Origin: Torreya grandis
Lineage: Eukaryota > Streptophyta > Pinopsida > Cupressales > Taxaceae
Reading direction: 5' to 3'
Assembly (NCBI GenBank): GCA_037957365.1
Contig: JARHVA010003261.1
Coordinates: 1 to 64,000 of the forward strand
DNA length: 64,000 nucleotides
A program made the position numbers and the translations under genes. Positions 25,203 through 39,160 of this stretch are shown piece by piece; position 1 is the stretch's first letter, and every line of letters starts with the position of its first letter. The notes under the pieces were generated by a model. It searched no databases. It saw only the letters and a list, made by a program, of their open reading frames with translations, and was not told the origin of the DNA.

Positions 25203-28200
25203 GAATAGCCAATACAATGCCAAATCTAATTGAGAATGATTACCTATACAAGTAAGACTAAATGACTAAGATGATAATGAAAACTACTTCAAAATTATTA
25301 GAGGAACTTGATTATGAAGTTTTCTAAATTGATGTAGAGAAGACAGCCTTTGGAGGATGTAATGATGGTTTTTTATGCCAAAGGAAGACTTTATATCAGT
25401 TTCCCCTATTTTCAGACCTTCCCTCTGAGATGAAATAATATGCATCCTTAAAGACCCCATGCAAGAACTGAAAATGATTGTAAGGAACTCAAGAATGGAG
25501 CTTCCAACCTAGGGAATAAAATTTCTACCTTTTATGGCCTCCATGAATAAAATTGTGGCTCATAAGTATGCTAACATAAGGTCTAAAATTACATTAGACT
25601 GTCGTTATTAAAAATTAGACTTTAATATCCTTCTCAAATGCCAAAATTGATGCAAATGATAAGCTAGAAAAATAATACCATTTATTCTCCCTAATTTCCC
25701 TAAATAAACTCCAAAATTTTCCAATGAAAAAAAAGTAGAAAGTTTGAAGTAACTTTCTCAACTTTGCAACCCTTTGAAGGATCTTTCACCACCTCAGTTA
25801 TGCCAATCAAAGAGATTTTTCATTCTCAATGATCAAATGTAGAAACTATAGAAACCATTGGCTCCACAATTGACATATAAAAATCAAATATCAATTCTTG
25901 GATGATTATAATCTTAACTTGACCTTCTTTTATAATTTTTCTCAATCCCTTCAAGAAGCTTCTAGAAATAATATTATTTCACTTAAGTGAATTTTATGGT
26001 TTAATATTTTATTTAAGTCACTTTAATTAAATTAATTAAATATAAAGTCACCATTTTAATTTTTGATTTATTTGATAACTTTATAAGAAATTAATTTAAT
26101 TAATTTCTCCTTATTTCTCAACTTTGGAGACTAAAGGCTAAGAACCTTCTGAGATGGCTAGAAAAATGGGGACATTACATTTTTTTATTCATTTTTACTT
26201 AATAAATAAACTTAATAAAAATAGAAAGGATATAGGGTTTTAAAAGGGAAATGGATACCTATGATGGGGGTTGCACACCATTGATCTAGTGAAGTGGGAA
26301 GTCATTTTTGGCTAGGAAGGATTACTTGCACCCAAGAGACAACTGAGACAAGGATTGATTAATAAGATGGATAGGTGGGTTACATGGTACTAGACCGATT
26401 TTTATAATTAATGGGATTCCTCAGATGGATGTCAACCTATTTTATTCAATTAATATTGTAATAAAATGAAATAAATAAATATGCCAAGATGCTAAGGATA
26501 TAGATTTAAGAGATAAAATATGTTTATTCAAAGATAAGAGATCATGATTTAGAAAGAAAACAATAATATTAGATCCAATACTTGATTTGAATATCTAGTA
26601 TTCTACTAAAACTAATTCAAATTTAATAAAACATAGTTTGCATAGTGATCGATGCCAAATCCTTCAGGATTGGTGTCGATTCTATGAGTTGACATTGATT
26701 CCAAGTAGGATCAATGTTGATTATGAAAAAAAGTTAGGATGTTGAAATAGACTATTAAAGGATGATTCAAAAGTATTTACAGTGGATTAGGAATTTATAT
26801 ATAACTAAATAAGAATAAATGATAAAAAAAAGAATAGATTATGAATAAAACCAAATAAACTTACCTTAAATGAGATTCAATCCCCTAGATATGTATATTG
26901 GATTTTTGGGCTTGCTAAATAATGTATAATGTTGATTACTATAAGAAGGCCTACTATTAGAGAGCTGAGTGACATCCTACAACTTGTCTGAGATAATTCC
27001 TACAACACTCTAGTGTAAAGTTACCATCCCTTGCAAAGAATAACATGAAATATTTTATAATCAACATCGATCCAAAATGGATTAATGATGATCATAGGAA
27101 GATCAATAACGATTATGATCTTTTTAGCTACATTGTGCTTGGTTGTTTTTAACCATGTGATTAAGCTAAGTAAATATGTTTCTTTTTTGTTACATGGGTT
27201 TTGATTATGAGGGAGGTTGTTAAAGATATAGATTTACTTGGTTAAAAGGTATTTTGTTTAGATAGTTTAGGATTATGAATAGTTAAGAGAATTACACTAT
27301 TAATTAGTAAAATTAATTACCATGGGTGAAAAAATTAGTATATATATAAAATAAACAATTAATTATAAGACATTTACTTCCTTATATTTTTAATTATATT
27401 TTATGTATATACTTTCAAGATGTTTGAGAGGGGTTTTAGACCTTTGGGAGTTATGATGTAAATTATAGGTTTTGGAGGATTCTAACACATTTTAGAATTA
27501 ACATATTTCAATATTTTAGGATATCATACTTAGCCTATTTTAGGATTTTATAATATTATAATTAGCTATAATGCACATGTCATAAAAGACCTATGGTGCA
27601 TAATTCTAGTTTTTGTAGTTGGTTTGGCCTAATAAGGTGTAAAAGTGTTTGGTGCTGGATCTAATCCAATTATTGGGGTTTTTAAAACTTATCCTAACCT
27701 ATTCCAATGGTTTATTTAAGGTTTTGACCTTTACCACCTACTAGAGATTGAATTAGTCTACTGCTAGGGTTTAAGAGCAATCACATATAAGTGACCCTAG
27801 TAGACTCCTTTGAGTACTTTATTCATCTTATGATGAAATAAAACTTGATAATAAATTCCACCAAGGTATTTAACACGTTTTATAATCCTTCATAAATAAA
27901 ATTCATGCTCAATCAAGCAAACTTCTTCACTTCTTTGCATGTAGGCCTATATGTGTAGATTTAGGCTAAATCAGGCTTCTTGAGACCCACAACTTTAGTC
28001 AGATTAAAAACAATGTGAAAATTATGTTATAATATTTATTTTAAGTGTACACATTATTTATAATCTTAAAACTTCATAGTCACTCAAACAACAATCACAC
28101 TTTCTCTCCAATTCTCCTAAGCAAGATTGTAGGTGGTGTTTTAGGTCCTTAACTATAATTCTGAGATGGAAACATCTTCATATTTGTTATTTTTTTTTAA

Positions 28201-28749
28201 TGATTTTATAGGATGTATAATGATTAATTTAAACTCTCTACAACCTATAAACCCATTTATTTTCACATCATAAATATGAAGCTTTCTCAATTCTACCTAT
28301 CATAAATCTGTTATACAGGCAATTAGGCTTCTTGACTAGGTTTGTATTGGGAACTATTATTTTGAGCTCATGTTGGCCTATATATTTAATTATTTTAGGG
28401 TGGAAGCTCTAATTTCCATTTATTTTACCTTTGAAAATCCTTCTAACACTTCATCTTGCATCTCAAGTGTCTCTTTCTTCACTTTTTTGTATAGGGTTGT
28501 AAGTCTTCACTTGGGGTTAGGAATGGTTACTAAGGTCTAAGAAAAAACCTTATTTAAGTGTATTAATTTATTTTTCAAATTTTTATAAATGTAATAAAAA
28601 AATTTGGGGGCTTGATATTCCTCTTCATATCATACAATTGGTATTTCTCCTCATTTTTGCTTGTTACTTGCCTACAAGTCTATGTTAGACCTACTTGAAT
28701 GTAACCTCACCAAATGGAGTTATCCAAGCCATTTAAACCTTCCTAAGAT

Positions 28750-28751
<2 letters not shown>
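25203..28751. other. Gene-free stretch, possible LTR end at 26168-26179
   Basis: No gene recognised. On the minus strand TGTAATGTCCCC begins at 26179. A TG start of this kind is common at plant LTR ends, and the region 25900-26160 is very AT-rich, but I could not find a partner repeat, primer site or target duplication. The LTR reading is therefore weak. Confidence 0.3.

Positions 28752-28827
<76 letters not shown>
28752..28827. repeat. (TA)n microsatellite
   Basis: About 76 bp of uninterrupted alternating TA. Self-complementary, able to extrude as a cruciform, and prone to length change. Confidence 0.97.
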
Positions 28828-28829
<2 letters not shown>

Positions 28830-31800
28830 TTTGATTCAAATTTTTATCTGACCCATAAAACTCATAGGCTCTTAATACAACCATCATCACATGTTTTGTT
28901 ATATTACCTATTAACAAGCCTATAGTAAGTCTTTAAGCCAAAACCTTCATTTTCTTATATTTTACCCTTTTGAGGATAATGGAATGATGATTAAATATTA
29001 TAAAAATATAAATAATCCCTAAAATATGTTATCTCACTCTCATATTCTCAAATCACCTAAATCATTCCTTTAAGGTCTTCATAATCCTTCCTTTAGATTT
29101 ACACAGTCTAGCTTAAAGCATATAGTTCATTAAGAAGGTGAAGTGAATGAGGTATAGATATTCAAGTATCAAATTATTTATAAATTTTTAGAATGAAAAA
29201 TTAAATTTAATTATGTTTTCAAAAGGTCATATACAATCCCATGGGTATCTATTAGGTGCCAATTGTGACTTATAAATCTACAGACTTATAGGTTCACAAA
29301 CCTTCTTGAACCCTAGTTAAAGAAAAGACTCTTAGATCACTAATTCCCATGGTTTCACACTTGAATAATCCTATTTATAATGGTTATAATTATATTATAA
29401 TATTATTCTTTCTTTTAGGGACCTTGGATAGTGGAAACACACTCACACTTGATCAAGATTATCTCTTCCATTACTGAAAGATTAATTTGTTTAATCATGC
29501 ATGCATAGTTGCCTATATATCTTGTGATTTATGCCTCAAATAATGTATAAATGGGTAAAAATAATCCTAATGAGTTTTAAATAATCTTAAAACCACCTAA
29601 TTTAATCATTCTATGCAATTAGACATCTCACAGTTCTTTACAAATATGACTGGCCTACTCAAACTATCAAATCAAGGTTATTTGGCATTACACCAAACAT
29701 GGGAATTAGAAAATATAAAATTAAATGATGTTAAAATTATATATGAGTATTCAATATACTCTCCACCAACATTTTTATTCATTCATTCAACCTCAAAAAC
29801 TTGCATTTAGACAAAACTGACCCTAATGGGGTTTTGAGTGACTTTTATACACCCTTAACTTCTTAACAATTATTTATAGAGTTAACAAGATTAAATAGAA
29901 AAATAATGACACAAATTGGAAGGGAATTAGGGTCCCTTAATATTTAAAACATCTTGGACTCTAACTCTCTCTCTCCTCCAAGTACCAAGTGAAAACATGT
30001 TGCTTGTCTGGAGCCGTGAAGAAGATTGATGGAGAAATGGGGTGTGTTTTTGCACTATTTAGATCTTCACCTCCAATTTTTACATGGATTTAGTCCTGAG
30101 AGTACTATGAGGACACTAGGGTGGTTTTTCACTTTATCAACCATCATAAACCCTTTATAAAAGACCACCAAAAACATGTTTTTCTTAAGATTATAACTAT
30201 TCTACCCTTTGGAACTATTGGAGATGGTGAACCAAATGACTTTTCATCCTCCCCTAACTTTAAAAACATGTAAGAGATTTTAAAAATATTTTATAACCTT
30301 ATTTTCATACATATCACTTAAAAATTCTTCATTTGTGCATTATAAAAAGCTGATTAGTAGTTAAAAATAGACTTCAACATTGAAAATTAGTTATATAAGA
30401 CCTTGGGATAATGTGAATGGTTAGGTATAACATGATGTCATCATATAGGTATTATATGAATCTAAAAAACCTCTATCCAAGGAAAAAACCTTCATATTTT
30501 TTTATGACTATGTCATTTTCAACATTGGAAAACATAATAAGACTAAAGTAATAGAATACCTTAATCTTGTCAAAATTACCTTAAACTCTCCAAATTTCTT
30601 TAAAAAACAATGAAATTAACTTAATAGTTTGATTCTTTGACCAAATTGACTAGCTTTAAACCATGTTTATTCCTTGAAAGGTTACCACCTTGTCTCCTTG
30701 GGCATGCCTCTACATTAACTTGATTTACCACTTACCTTGACTTTGTCAAACCTACTTTAAACAATTTTAAACACAAAATGAATACCCTAAATAATGACTA
30801 TTTAATGACAAGACAACATGATTAGACTCAATTACTAACTACACCATCATAAGTAACCTTGTAAGCTACTAAGGAAGACACATTACTTATCATCCTAGAT
30901 CATTAATGACCAATATAAAACCTTCATAATGGCTATCAACAAAGTTAAGACCATGTATATCAAAGTTTCAAATGATCCTCATTCATGGTAGCCAAATTTT
31001 GGCTAACACTTCATAAGTTCATGTTTGATGGCTATCTCTTCATCCTAAAATTTCAACATGCTCCCTTTCTCAATGTTAGCATCCACTCAGTTCTTAAATT
31101 TATCCTTTAAAGGATTAAACTAATCTTCAATGGATTCTATAACAACTAGATTACATAAAGATAATATATTTTGAATAATAGTTTAATGGGACCCTCATAC
31201 CATTTGATAAATATCTTAATCAACTACAAGACTTTTTGTAAAAGGATTAGATGACATAATCATAGGAAAATGAACTCATGTTATAGGATTAAATAATGAC
31301 TATCTTGTCATACATCATTGATCACTAGATTACAAGCACAAGGTAAAGCCAACAAGGACCATATAAAATTCATAAATAACATGTTGATCAAAAGTTGATT
31401 ATCTAATCTAATGAGATGTACCACATCATTTGATTATCATTCAATCCAATGGGAGGTGTCAATTTATAATTAATTAAATATAATTATTATATATAGATCC
31501 TTGTTGTTGTTGGATCAAAACATTAACTTTCCCCTTCTACCATTCGATCAACATAAAGTGGATGCAAATAATATATAATGAGCTAATTGTATACCTTTTA
31601 AGGATTGCAATTTTTTTGTAGGTAGTTAATGTAATCAAATCCCATTTTATTTGAGAGATCTTAATGAATATCTTTCCAATCATGATCATTTCAAGCTAGT
31701 GGGATGATATCTTAGCCTACAATTAATTATTTAAAATCTTCCATAAGTCATTTCCCTAGTAGTAGAAATTAAATATTACCAAATCCAATAGCTAATATTA

Positions 31801-33751
31801 AATGTTTAGATGACATTATATTGTTGACTAAGCTCAAGAATATACTAAAAAAGAGAATATTATTTTATTAATTAATAAGAAGAGACATAAGACCATTCAG
31901 GTGGTTGAAGGATAATATTTTTAAAATATTTATAGAAACTTTGGTCACTTTTGGAAGAAATCAAATGCTATCAATTAACATGAGAACTCATAATTGAGTA
32001 GCTTATGTTTAATTTTTCAAAACTAGGATAACTACTCTATGGTGATGTTGAAATTTGTTACATCAAATAATCAACCCACTTGCCTATCATGAAGGTCAAG
32101 GTGGAGTCATACTATTTTAATCATAAGGACCTATGGAACACGAATTAGTTTTAGGGTGTGAAAAAATATATTTTAAGTTATGGAGATTGATAAGCTAGAT
32201 ATTAGATGTGGATCAAACTTATAAAAAATCCATAAATTCAATCAACATTTAATATATCAAAATCAATGTGTCTCAAATAATATTCATAAATGTTATCTAT
32301 CATATTCAACCGATTAAAGAATATGAATAAAAACAATCTTTTGAAGGAAAAAATGTTATGATTCATATTGATTTTGTTTCAAATCAATTTATATATTTTA
32401 TATGTCAATTCTTTGATACTACACAAAATGAAAAGAAAATAAATGAAAGAAACTAAAATAAAGATAAAATAAATAAATATGAAAACTAAATAAATAAAAA
32501 TTAATTATGATCAACATTAATTAGTGTGCAAGCTACAATAGATTAGAAATATTAGGAAAATTTAAATAATGAGAAAAGGAAGCTAAGAGATTAGAAGTAA
32601 AAATACTATACTATCAAAGCTAAAAAATAAAAAAGTGAAATAAACTAAGTTAAGAAAAACTAACAACATATCAAGAAACTAAACAACACACTAAGAACTA
32701 ATCTAATAATTTTAGTAAATCAAAATTAAATAGAAGATAAAACATAATATTGACTAAAATAAAAATAGAAAGAAATAGAGTCAACTTAAATGTAAACAAA
32801 ATATAAATTTCATTGAGAAACTTCATATTTGATGATTGCTTACAAATAATTTTGAGAATATTAATCAACATATAAAGATAACCCACCAATTTCTCATAGG
32901 ATATAAAAATTATTCATCATTATTCACATATGTCTGCCTCTTTCTAAAACCATCAAATGGATAAATACTCAATATAAAGTTTAAATAATTAGTTTAGAAA
33001 TCAAATTGTAATTTTGGATATACATGTATGAGTCAAGAAGTTTACTTCATTGCCATAGTATATGTTGTTTGGCCTTCATATAGGTGATATTTGATCTCAA
33101 AGATATGTCACCAAAAAAAGGTGCAATATGAAAATCTAATTAAATCCCTCTTGCACATGTGAATGTTTATCTACTTGTCATGTCCTTTAAATCTCCTTTT
33201 AAAGTTGATCTTAGAAGTAGTTATGTTTCAAACTACAACTAAATTTTAGTTAACTATTTATTAAATTTTATCAACTTTAATAATGTTTATAAAATTTTAA
33301 ATAATAAGTTCACAAATTTAAATTATATTTTAATTTTTAAATAGGTTTGTAAGAACCTATCAGAATTGAGGATAAATATTACTTTTTTTATAAAAGACCA
33401 ATGAATATTACTAACAGCTGGGTCCCACTCCTAACTTTAAAACAACATAAATAATCCCTTTAAATTGAACAATCATAATGACTAAGCCTAAAGGTTTAAT
33501 CAATTATTTTACATTTAAACTATTTATCTAGTTAAATAATATTATATAGGATACCAAGTTAACCAATTGAAACTGAGCAATTATATCAAAAAACAATACA
33601 TAAAAAGTGTCAAAATCAAATTATACTAACAATTCAAAAACCAAGTATCATATCCAACCAATTAAAGATAAAAAAATAAACTATTGTATGTAGTGAAAGT
33701 TTGAGAATAATTAAACAAGGATTTTGAAACAAAGTATTAGAAAAATATGGG
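28828..33751. other. Long gene-free AT-rich stretch
   Basis: Nearly 5 kb with no reading frame over about 65 codons that resembles a protein family, and no LTR or tandem repeat evident by eye. The A/T content rises further after 32200. Confidence 0.5.
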
Positions 33752-34059
33752 TGTTACCCCATTTTGGTGAAGAGCCAAAGGCTCTAAATGTGCAGAAGCA
33801 CACAATAATTTGGTCGATCATAATAACATAGTTTATTAAATGAATATAGGTTACATAAATATGCAAAAGGGATCCTAAAATCTAGGAGATATTCCTCACC
33901 CAAATCCCATAAAATCTCCTAATAACCTATAATAATCATACAAGCCTAATGTGATTGTTATGAGTAACAATTACTTACAAATTATTAAGTTCCACTTATT
34001 TATTAAATAATTATGGAATAAAAGAGCACATTACAATGTGCACACTAGATATTCTATCA
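33752..34059 (-). mobile_element. Element D: short LTR-like unit (308 bp)
   Basis: On the minus strand TAAAGGGGGGAA is followed by TGATAGAATATC, i.e. a polypurine tract and a TG LTR start at 34059. The likely end is GGGTAACA at 33752. This is the 3' end structure of a copia element with a short LTR. A second LTR was not found to the right, no target duplication is visible, and a primer site is not recognised, so it may be a fragment. Confidence 0.5.
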
Positions 34060-35323
34060 TTCCCCCCTTTAGTATGTGCCTGGGAGAAAATGTCTCATTC
34101 AAGAGCATTGACCTCATTTGTGAATATCCCCCCTTTAATGTAAATGACTATTGGATGTCAGTTTCCACCAATATTGCATCCAAATACATATAAAAGTGAC
34201 CCCTTACAAATTATTTTCCCAAAATAAACTCCTTATAAAATTATCAAAAAAAATACCTTATATCTCCCTTTTCGAAAATATTATTTTTTAATACAAATTT
34301 TCAAAAATATATTTTAAAATCATATTTTCTAATTAACCATCTCCCTCCATTAAACAATCCCCCTTCTAATTTTATATTAAGAAATTCCTTATTAAAATAA
34401 ATTTCTTAAAATTAATTTTCATCGAAGATTTTATTGTGCATCAAACCCTTGATTTCCTTTGAATGTAATTATTACTTTTTAATTTTCCCCAAGACCAAGA
34501 CATCTAAAATTAAACAAAACTATTACTCATTTTAGGATTTTGATCAAGAATATAAAGAGAGATTTTCATGTATCTTGATAGAATCTCACTACAAAGAGGT
34601 TGCCATTATAAGAGTAGGTCTTGACACCAAGTTGTGAGGAGAGTCTATAGGAAGGATCGTGTAAGGAGGATGCCATAATGGAGAAGGGATGCCATCACTA
34701 TTTTAGATCTACCAATGCTTGGATCTGCTATTAGTCATCATTGTGAGAGTTCTAGTTAAACAAGGTAGAGATCAAACTTAGAGGAGCTGAGTAAAATCAT
34801 GTGGATTCCAAGAAGATTTTGATGTTGTGACCATGTTAGAGGATTGGGGCTTTAGTTATGTTGAGAAGGCAATTTACCACTATGAATGGAGGATGGTGTA
34901 ATTGGTGTGATAGATTTAAAATTCAAGAACAAAATAGATATTTTTGATATGTGCATCGATCTATATCTCTCCAATATCCAAGTAGATTGCTTTATCGATG
35001 AAAAATATAGGAGTAGTGAATATCTGATTTGAGCTCTTGATCTGATCTATGAGTTACCAAAGGTGGAAATTATTTCATTTTATAGATTGATGTAGAGGCA
35101 ACACACCTAATTTTTTAATTCAATTTTTTCTTTCCTAAAATCTTATATCTCCTTAAGTATATATCTTGTAAAATAAATTCCTTAAATAGCTCATTAAAAA
35201 AATGTATGGCCTAGATCTAATTGCCCTAAAACTGGTTCAAAAAATAACCAAAGTGCTCACTTAAAAAAAATAATGAATATAAAAATCACTATGTGATTGC
35301 ACATAATCCATACTTCTACCTAT
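34060..35323. other. Possible interior of element D, no coding recognised
   Basis: Starts with ATTCCCCCCTTTA, and a second similar tract, ATCCCCCCTTTA, follows near 34127. On the minus strand these are polypurine tracts about 70 bp apart. The rest is AT-rich without a readable pol frame, and ends at the left LTR of element E. Confidence 0.35.
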
Positions 35324-35706
35324 TGACCATTTTTACCACAAGTTAAAATGGATCAACCCCCCTATAGTCAAAATCTTAAATATGGCCTGATTACAATGTT
35401 ATACGGTGTGTAGTCCATTTGATGTCATTTCATATTCCATTATAGTTTTAGTCATTGTCTAGTTTAGTTCTTGTGTCATTTGATATCTTGTAGTCATTTT
35501 AGATTCATATATGAAAGTGGTAGGTTTTCACAGTGTTCAAGCAGTCAAAGCATGGAATAGCTTTGCACAAGCCCTTAGAAGTTCATCAAAGCCTTCACAA
35601 GATCAAATAGTGGTTGATAGAGCAAGTCCAAAATTCTTTCAAGTTTTTTGGCTAAGTGTTGAGGACTCATCAGACATTTTATCAAAATCAAAATCCAAAA
35701 GACCAT

Positions 35707-36164
35707 ATTCTTTCTAACAAAGTGTCTAAGAAAAATAGTTTGATGTAAAAAATTTGAAGGTTTGTTTCTTTCAAACATTTTGTCTACAACAAAAGAACCA
35801 AGTCTCATTTATTTTAATAAAATTATACAATACAAAAATATAAGGACATTATTTCAAGAAAAATGTCTAAAACATAAGTCTTGACAAAGGCAAAATTCTT
35901 TCAGACAAAGTGTCTGAGAAAAATAGTTTGAAACAAATGCCTGCTATAAAGTTCCCAAAGTACTATTTCTTTTGGGAAAATTGTCTCAGCAACTTTCTTG
36001 AAGACATAATTCTCTCAGACAAATTGTCCAATACAAAAAGCTAAGGACATATTCTTTCAAACAAAATGTTTGAAACATAAATCCTGATGACCCATATTGT
36101 AATGGGAAAATTGGCCAATGCAAAAAGTCTGAAGCCATCATTCTTGCATATAAATTGTCTAGAA
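35707..36164. repeat. Array of about nine decayed palindromic repeats in the LTR
   Basis: Related 24-26 bp units of the form ATTCTTTCAGACAAAGTGTCTGAG begin near 35707, 35766, 35848, 35895, 35965, 36009, 36051, 36094 and 36139. The best-preserved one (35895-35918) has the inverted repeat CAGACA...TGTCTG. The same array is present in the right LTR at about 44757-45215, also decayed. Confidence 0.65.
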
Positions 36165-36660
36165 GACAAAGAGCACAAGGAAATTACCCAAAATAAAAGA
36201 TCCAATAGAATTAAATTGTGTCAAGAAAGTTGATCTAGCAGAGTATGACATTAGTGAAAACATCAAAAATGAACCTAAGAAAAAAATCATTTACATTTAA
36301 AAAGTGATGGTCTGATAGACATAAAATTTGATCACATGGACGTCAAATGATGAGAGTGTAAACATCAAATTTTGGCCATGGTAAATATATGTTTGAGTTC
36401 AAATAGAGCTATATCCAATAGTCAACATTCCATTATATACCAAGATCAATGGAGCATATGATATGATAGTATTAGTGGGTCCTAGAGATCTATGATGAGC
36501 ATTTTATCATGTAAAAGTAGATCAATAGTGAGAATAGATTCAAAATGTCAATGAATCATAGGATCAATCATGTTTGAGAAATCAAATCATGATCTATGAC
36601 TTGCATTCAATTATACATTTAGATCCAATGGTGTGAGTGGGTAAATAAGTTAGAGGAGCT

Positions 36661-36800
36661 TAGAATGAACATAATGCTACCAAATTTCTTAATCTTAGGA
36701 CCTTAGATCAATAATCAATGGCTACTATTGTAGAATGAACACAATGTTACCAAATGTCATAATCTTAAGACCTTAGATCAATAATCAATGGCTAGTGTTG
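36661..36800. repeat. 70 bp tandem duplication in the element E left LTR
   Basis: Copies beginning TAGAATGAAC at 36661 and 36731 share CCAAAT..C.TAATCTTA.GACCTTAG and AATCAATGGCTA. The right LTR has one copy at about 45728-45785, so either the left LTR gained a copy after insertion or the right lost one. Confidence 0.75.
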
Positions 36801-38089
36801 AAGGTTAAAGCAAAGAGACTCCAAGTGAGGTCGACTAGGTAGATTCAACTAGACTCCAGATAGACAAGATGGGATATGTGTTCAAGTAATGATAGAGAAA
36901 ATTCTAAAATAGAGTGATAAATATGGAAAATAATGCCACATATGTAGCTTAAACGACCAAGGATTTTATGATGAAGCAAGCTCTTCAGATTCATACGCTA
37001 CCATGAAAGCACAATCGAGGTTTAGGATAAATAATGACTATCAGATGTAAATAATAAAGGTCTAAAATACTAATAAATTATTATAGATGATAAATATAAG
37101 TGTATAACAGATAGTTAGTAGTTGAGAAAACTTCTATGACTATTATAACATATGTGTTAACTCTCCTAGTTCAATTTCAAGCGCTTGAGAGATGATCCAT
37201 GATGAAAACAATTTCATGAAGGCTAGTTAAATAATCTCTAAACCATTTTGGAGAATTTGTCATGATTTATATGGAAATTTGTATTAAGAGACATTCACGG
37301 TCCATTTCACACTCAATTTCACCTACAACATAACTAGTTCTCATGCTTGAACATGTGTTCAAGTGACTCTTGAACTTCTTTCTTTTCTCCACTCTCTAAA
37401 GTTCTAAAGTAGCTACCATTTTGGCCTTTGTAATATAATACCACACTATGTATGCCAAATCCCTACTAGTTTTGAAATTTTCCGTAAAATGATAAATACA
37501 ATCTAGTTTGTGTTCATATATTAGCTTGTCAAAGTGTGTGAAGAGATGTATAGTGAATAGTTAAGAGATATTCATTTATCCTTACTTTCTCTTAGTCTTT
37601 CCATGTTTGATGCAAGTGATTTTAGCCTAATAGGTCATATAAAGTGTAGTCAAGTGTATGAATCTATCTTAGGTGTATAATGAGCCTTAGTATCTATAAT
37701 TAATTTATGGCCTTATTTATCTTGGAATGTCTTCCTGCATCTCACCTTTATATCGAAACACTAATGCTAGTGTATTATAGAACTCTTAGATCAGTATTGT
37801 GTGCCTTGTCTCTTTACGATAGAGTATGATAGTCTTGTGGAAGACATCTTGAGGAATCAACCTTTTATAATATGTCTATTTCATGTAATTTATAACTCTT
37901 TTCCCCATAAGTAACCCATTATTATAGATAAGAGAATTTCAAGATGCATTCAAGGAGATAGCCCATAAATCTAGAGGCTCACTTCCACTCTAGGTACACC
38001 CACATACCTAAAAGTTTTCCCATGGTTCCCAAATTTGGAAGAGGATTGAACACCCTTTTCTAGGGTGCAAGATTTGGTGACAATAGTTA

Positions 38090-38107
38090 TGCCATGCCCT
38101 GTGGGAC
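38090..38107 (+). other. Element E primer-binding site
   Basis: TGCCATGCCCTGTGGGAC matches the primer site of element F (47301-47318) at 15 of 18 positions. The cognate tRNA was not identified. The match to F and the position after the LTR support the call. Confidence 0.65.
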
Positions 38108-38439
38108 AATTATCTTCAAGATAGCTTTTCAAGGTGAATGTTGGTCTTGATATATCACCAAACTGGTGCAATACTCAACATTTGGTAACTCCATCAAAGT
38201 AAATCTAGTTCAAGATAATTATCTAGATGAGTTCACTCTCTCATAATTCATGGTTCTCACTAGGTCATTATTTAGAGGAGTTTTCAATCCCATTGACCCA
38301 CTCTTTCAACCTAAACTTCCCCTTAGAGTTCAATATCCTCCTCCTAATTTGAAATTTTAAGATCAAGAGGATTTTTACAGATAGGGAAGTCGAGAGATTG
38401 AAACAATTTAAGAAATTGAAGATATTGAAGATTAAATAA

Positions 38440-39160
38440 CTAGACCTCATGATTTTAATACCTTCAATATAGAAAATCTAGTTTTCCTTCATGCATATGA
38501 TGGCATTCCTCCTAATGCTATAAAAGGTGTGTCCCTATTCAATGAAGATATTCATGTTACATTGAGTGAACATATTAGATATGTCTCTAACTTCTACAAA
38601 TTCCATAATATCACTCAAGAGAACATTGACATTAGACTCCTTGCCATGTCCCTTAGAGGGAAGGCTATTAATTAGTATAGGACTCTATAAGTTGGATGCA
38701 TCACAACATGGGATGAATTTGGAGTGTTGTTGACCTCAAGATTTTGAAATGAGAGTCACCATGCCTCTCTCATACACCAGCTTAATGTGATTAGAAGAGG
38801 ATCCAAAGAAATAATGCATGATTTTAACAAGAGGTTCTAAAAGAATTGGATTGGACTACCTCCTCTTATGAGGCCACCTCCTAGGTTTATGTTCCTGACC
38901 TATTGAGAGCTATTGGTACTAAATTTTTTATCATGCTTCAGTCCATGGGTGGTTCCACCCTCCCTGAAGCATATGAGCTTGTTATCAAAGCTAAAAATAA
39001 TATCATCCAAGATGGAAGATTACCACCTAATTTGTGTATGCCTCCATTATCTCATACTTCTACTAATACTCTAGATGTAGCACAAGTTCCTAATGCCAAC
39101 ACCAAAACTAAAGTTGTTCCTAAGCAGGTAGAAAATAATGTTGATTAGAAAGAAAAGTTT
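38440..39160 (+). pseudogene. Element E gag
   Basis: Reads as a gypsy Gag (retrotransposon gag family): IPPNAIKG, LSEHIRYVSNFYKF, IDIRLLAMSLRGKAIN then a stop where W is usual, TTWDEFGVLL, and HDFNKRF. A readable C-terminal part, 38903-39148, includes LQSMGGSTLPEAYELVIKAK. Stops and frame changes break it. The region 39160-40010 that follows continues as a Lys/Asn-rich linker without a clear zinc knuckle. An intact product would form the particle shell. Confidence 0.75.

Larger units (their letters stand above)
35324..38082 (+). repeat. Element E 5' LTR (about 2.76 kb)
   Basis: Starts TGACCATTTTTACCAC, matching TGTACATTTTTACCAC at 44375. It runs parallel to 44375-45941 and 63188-64000. The right limit is placed at GTGACA (38082), shortly before the primer site. 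It is uncertain by several bases because the matching end of the other LTR lies outside the window. Confidence 0.8.

Noticed and set aside
26168..26179. LTR start TGTAATGTCCCC on the minus strand
   Set aside because: Kept only as a weak note. No second LTR, primer site or target duplication was found.
35089..35101. TGATGTAGAGG, identical to the LTR start of element C (22024)
   Set aside because: No primer site beside it and no further similarity. Also seen near 25334 with the same lack of support.
35707..36164. Regularly spaced repeats resembling a CRISPR array
   Set aside because: Units are diverged, spacing is irregular, they lie in a plant LTR, and the same array occurs in the other LTR.
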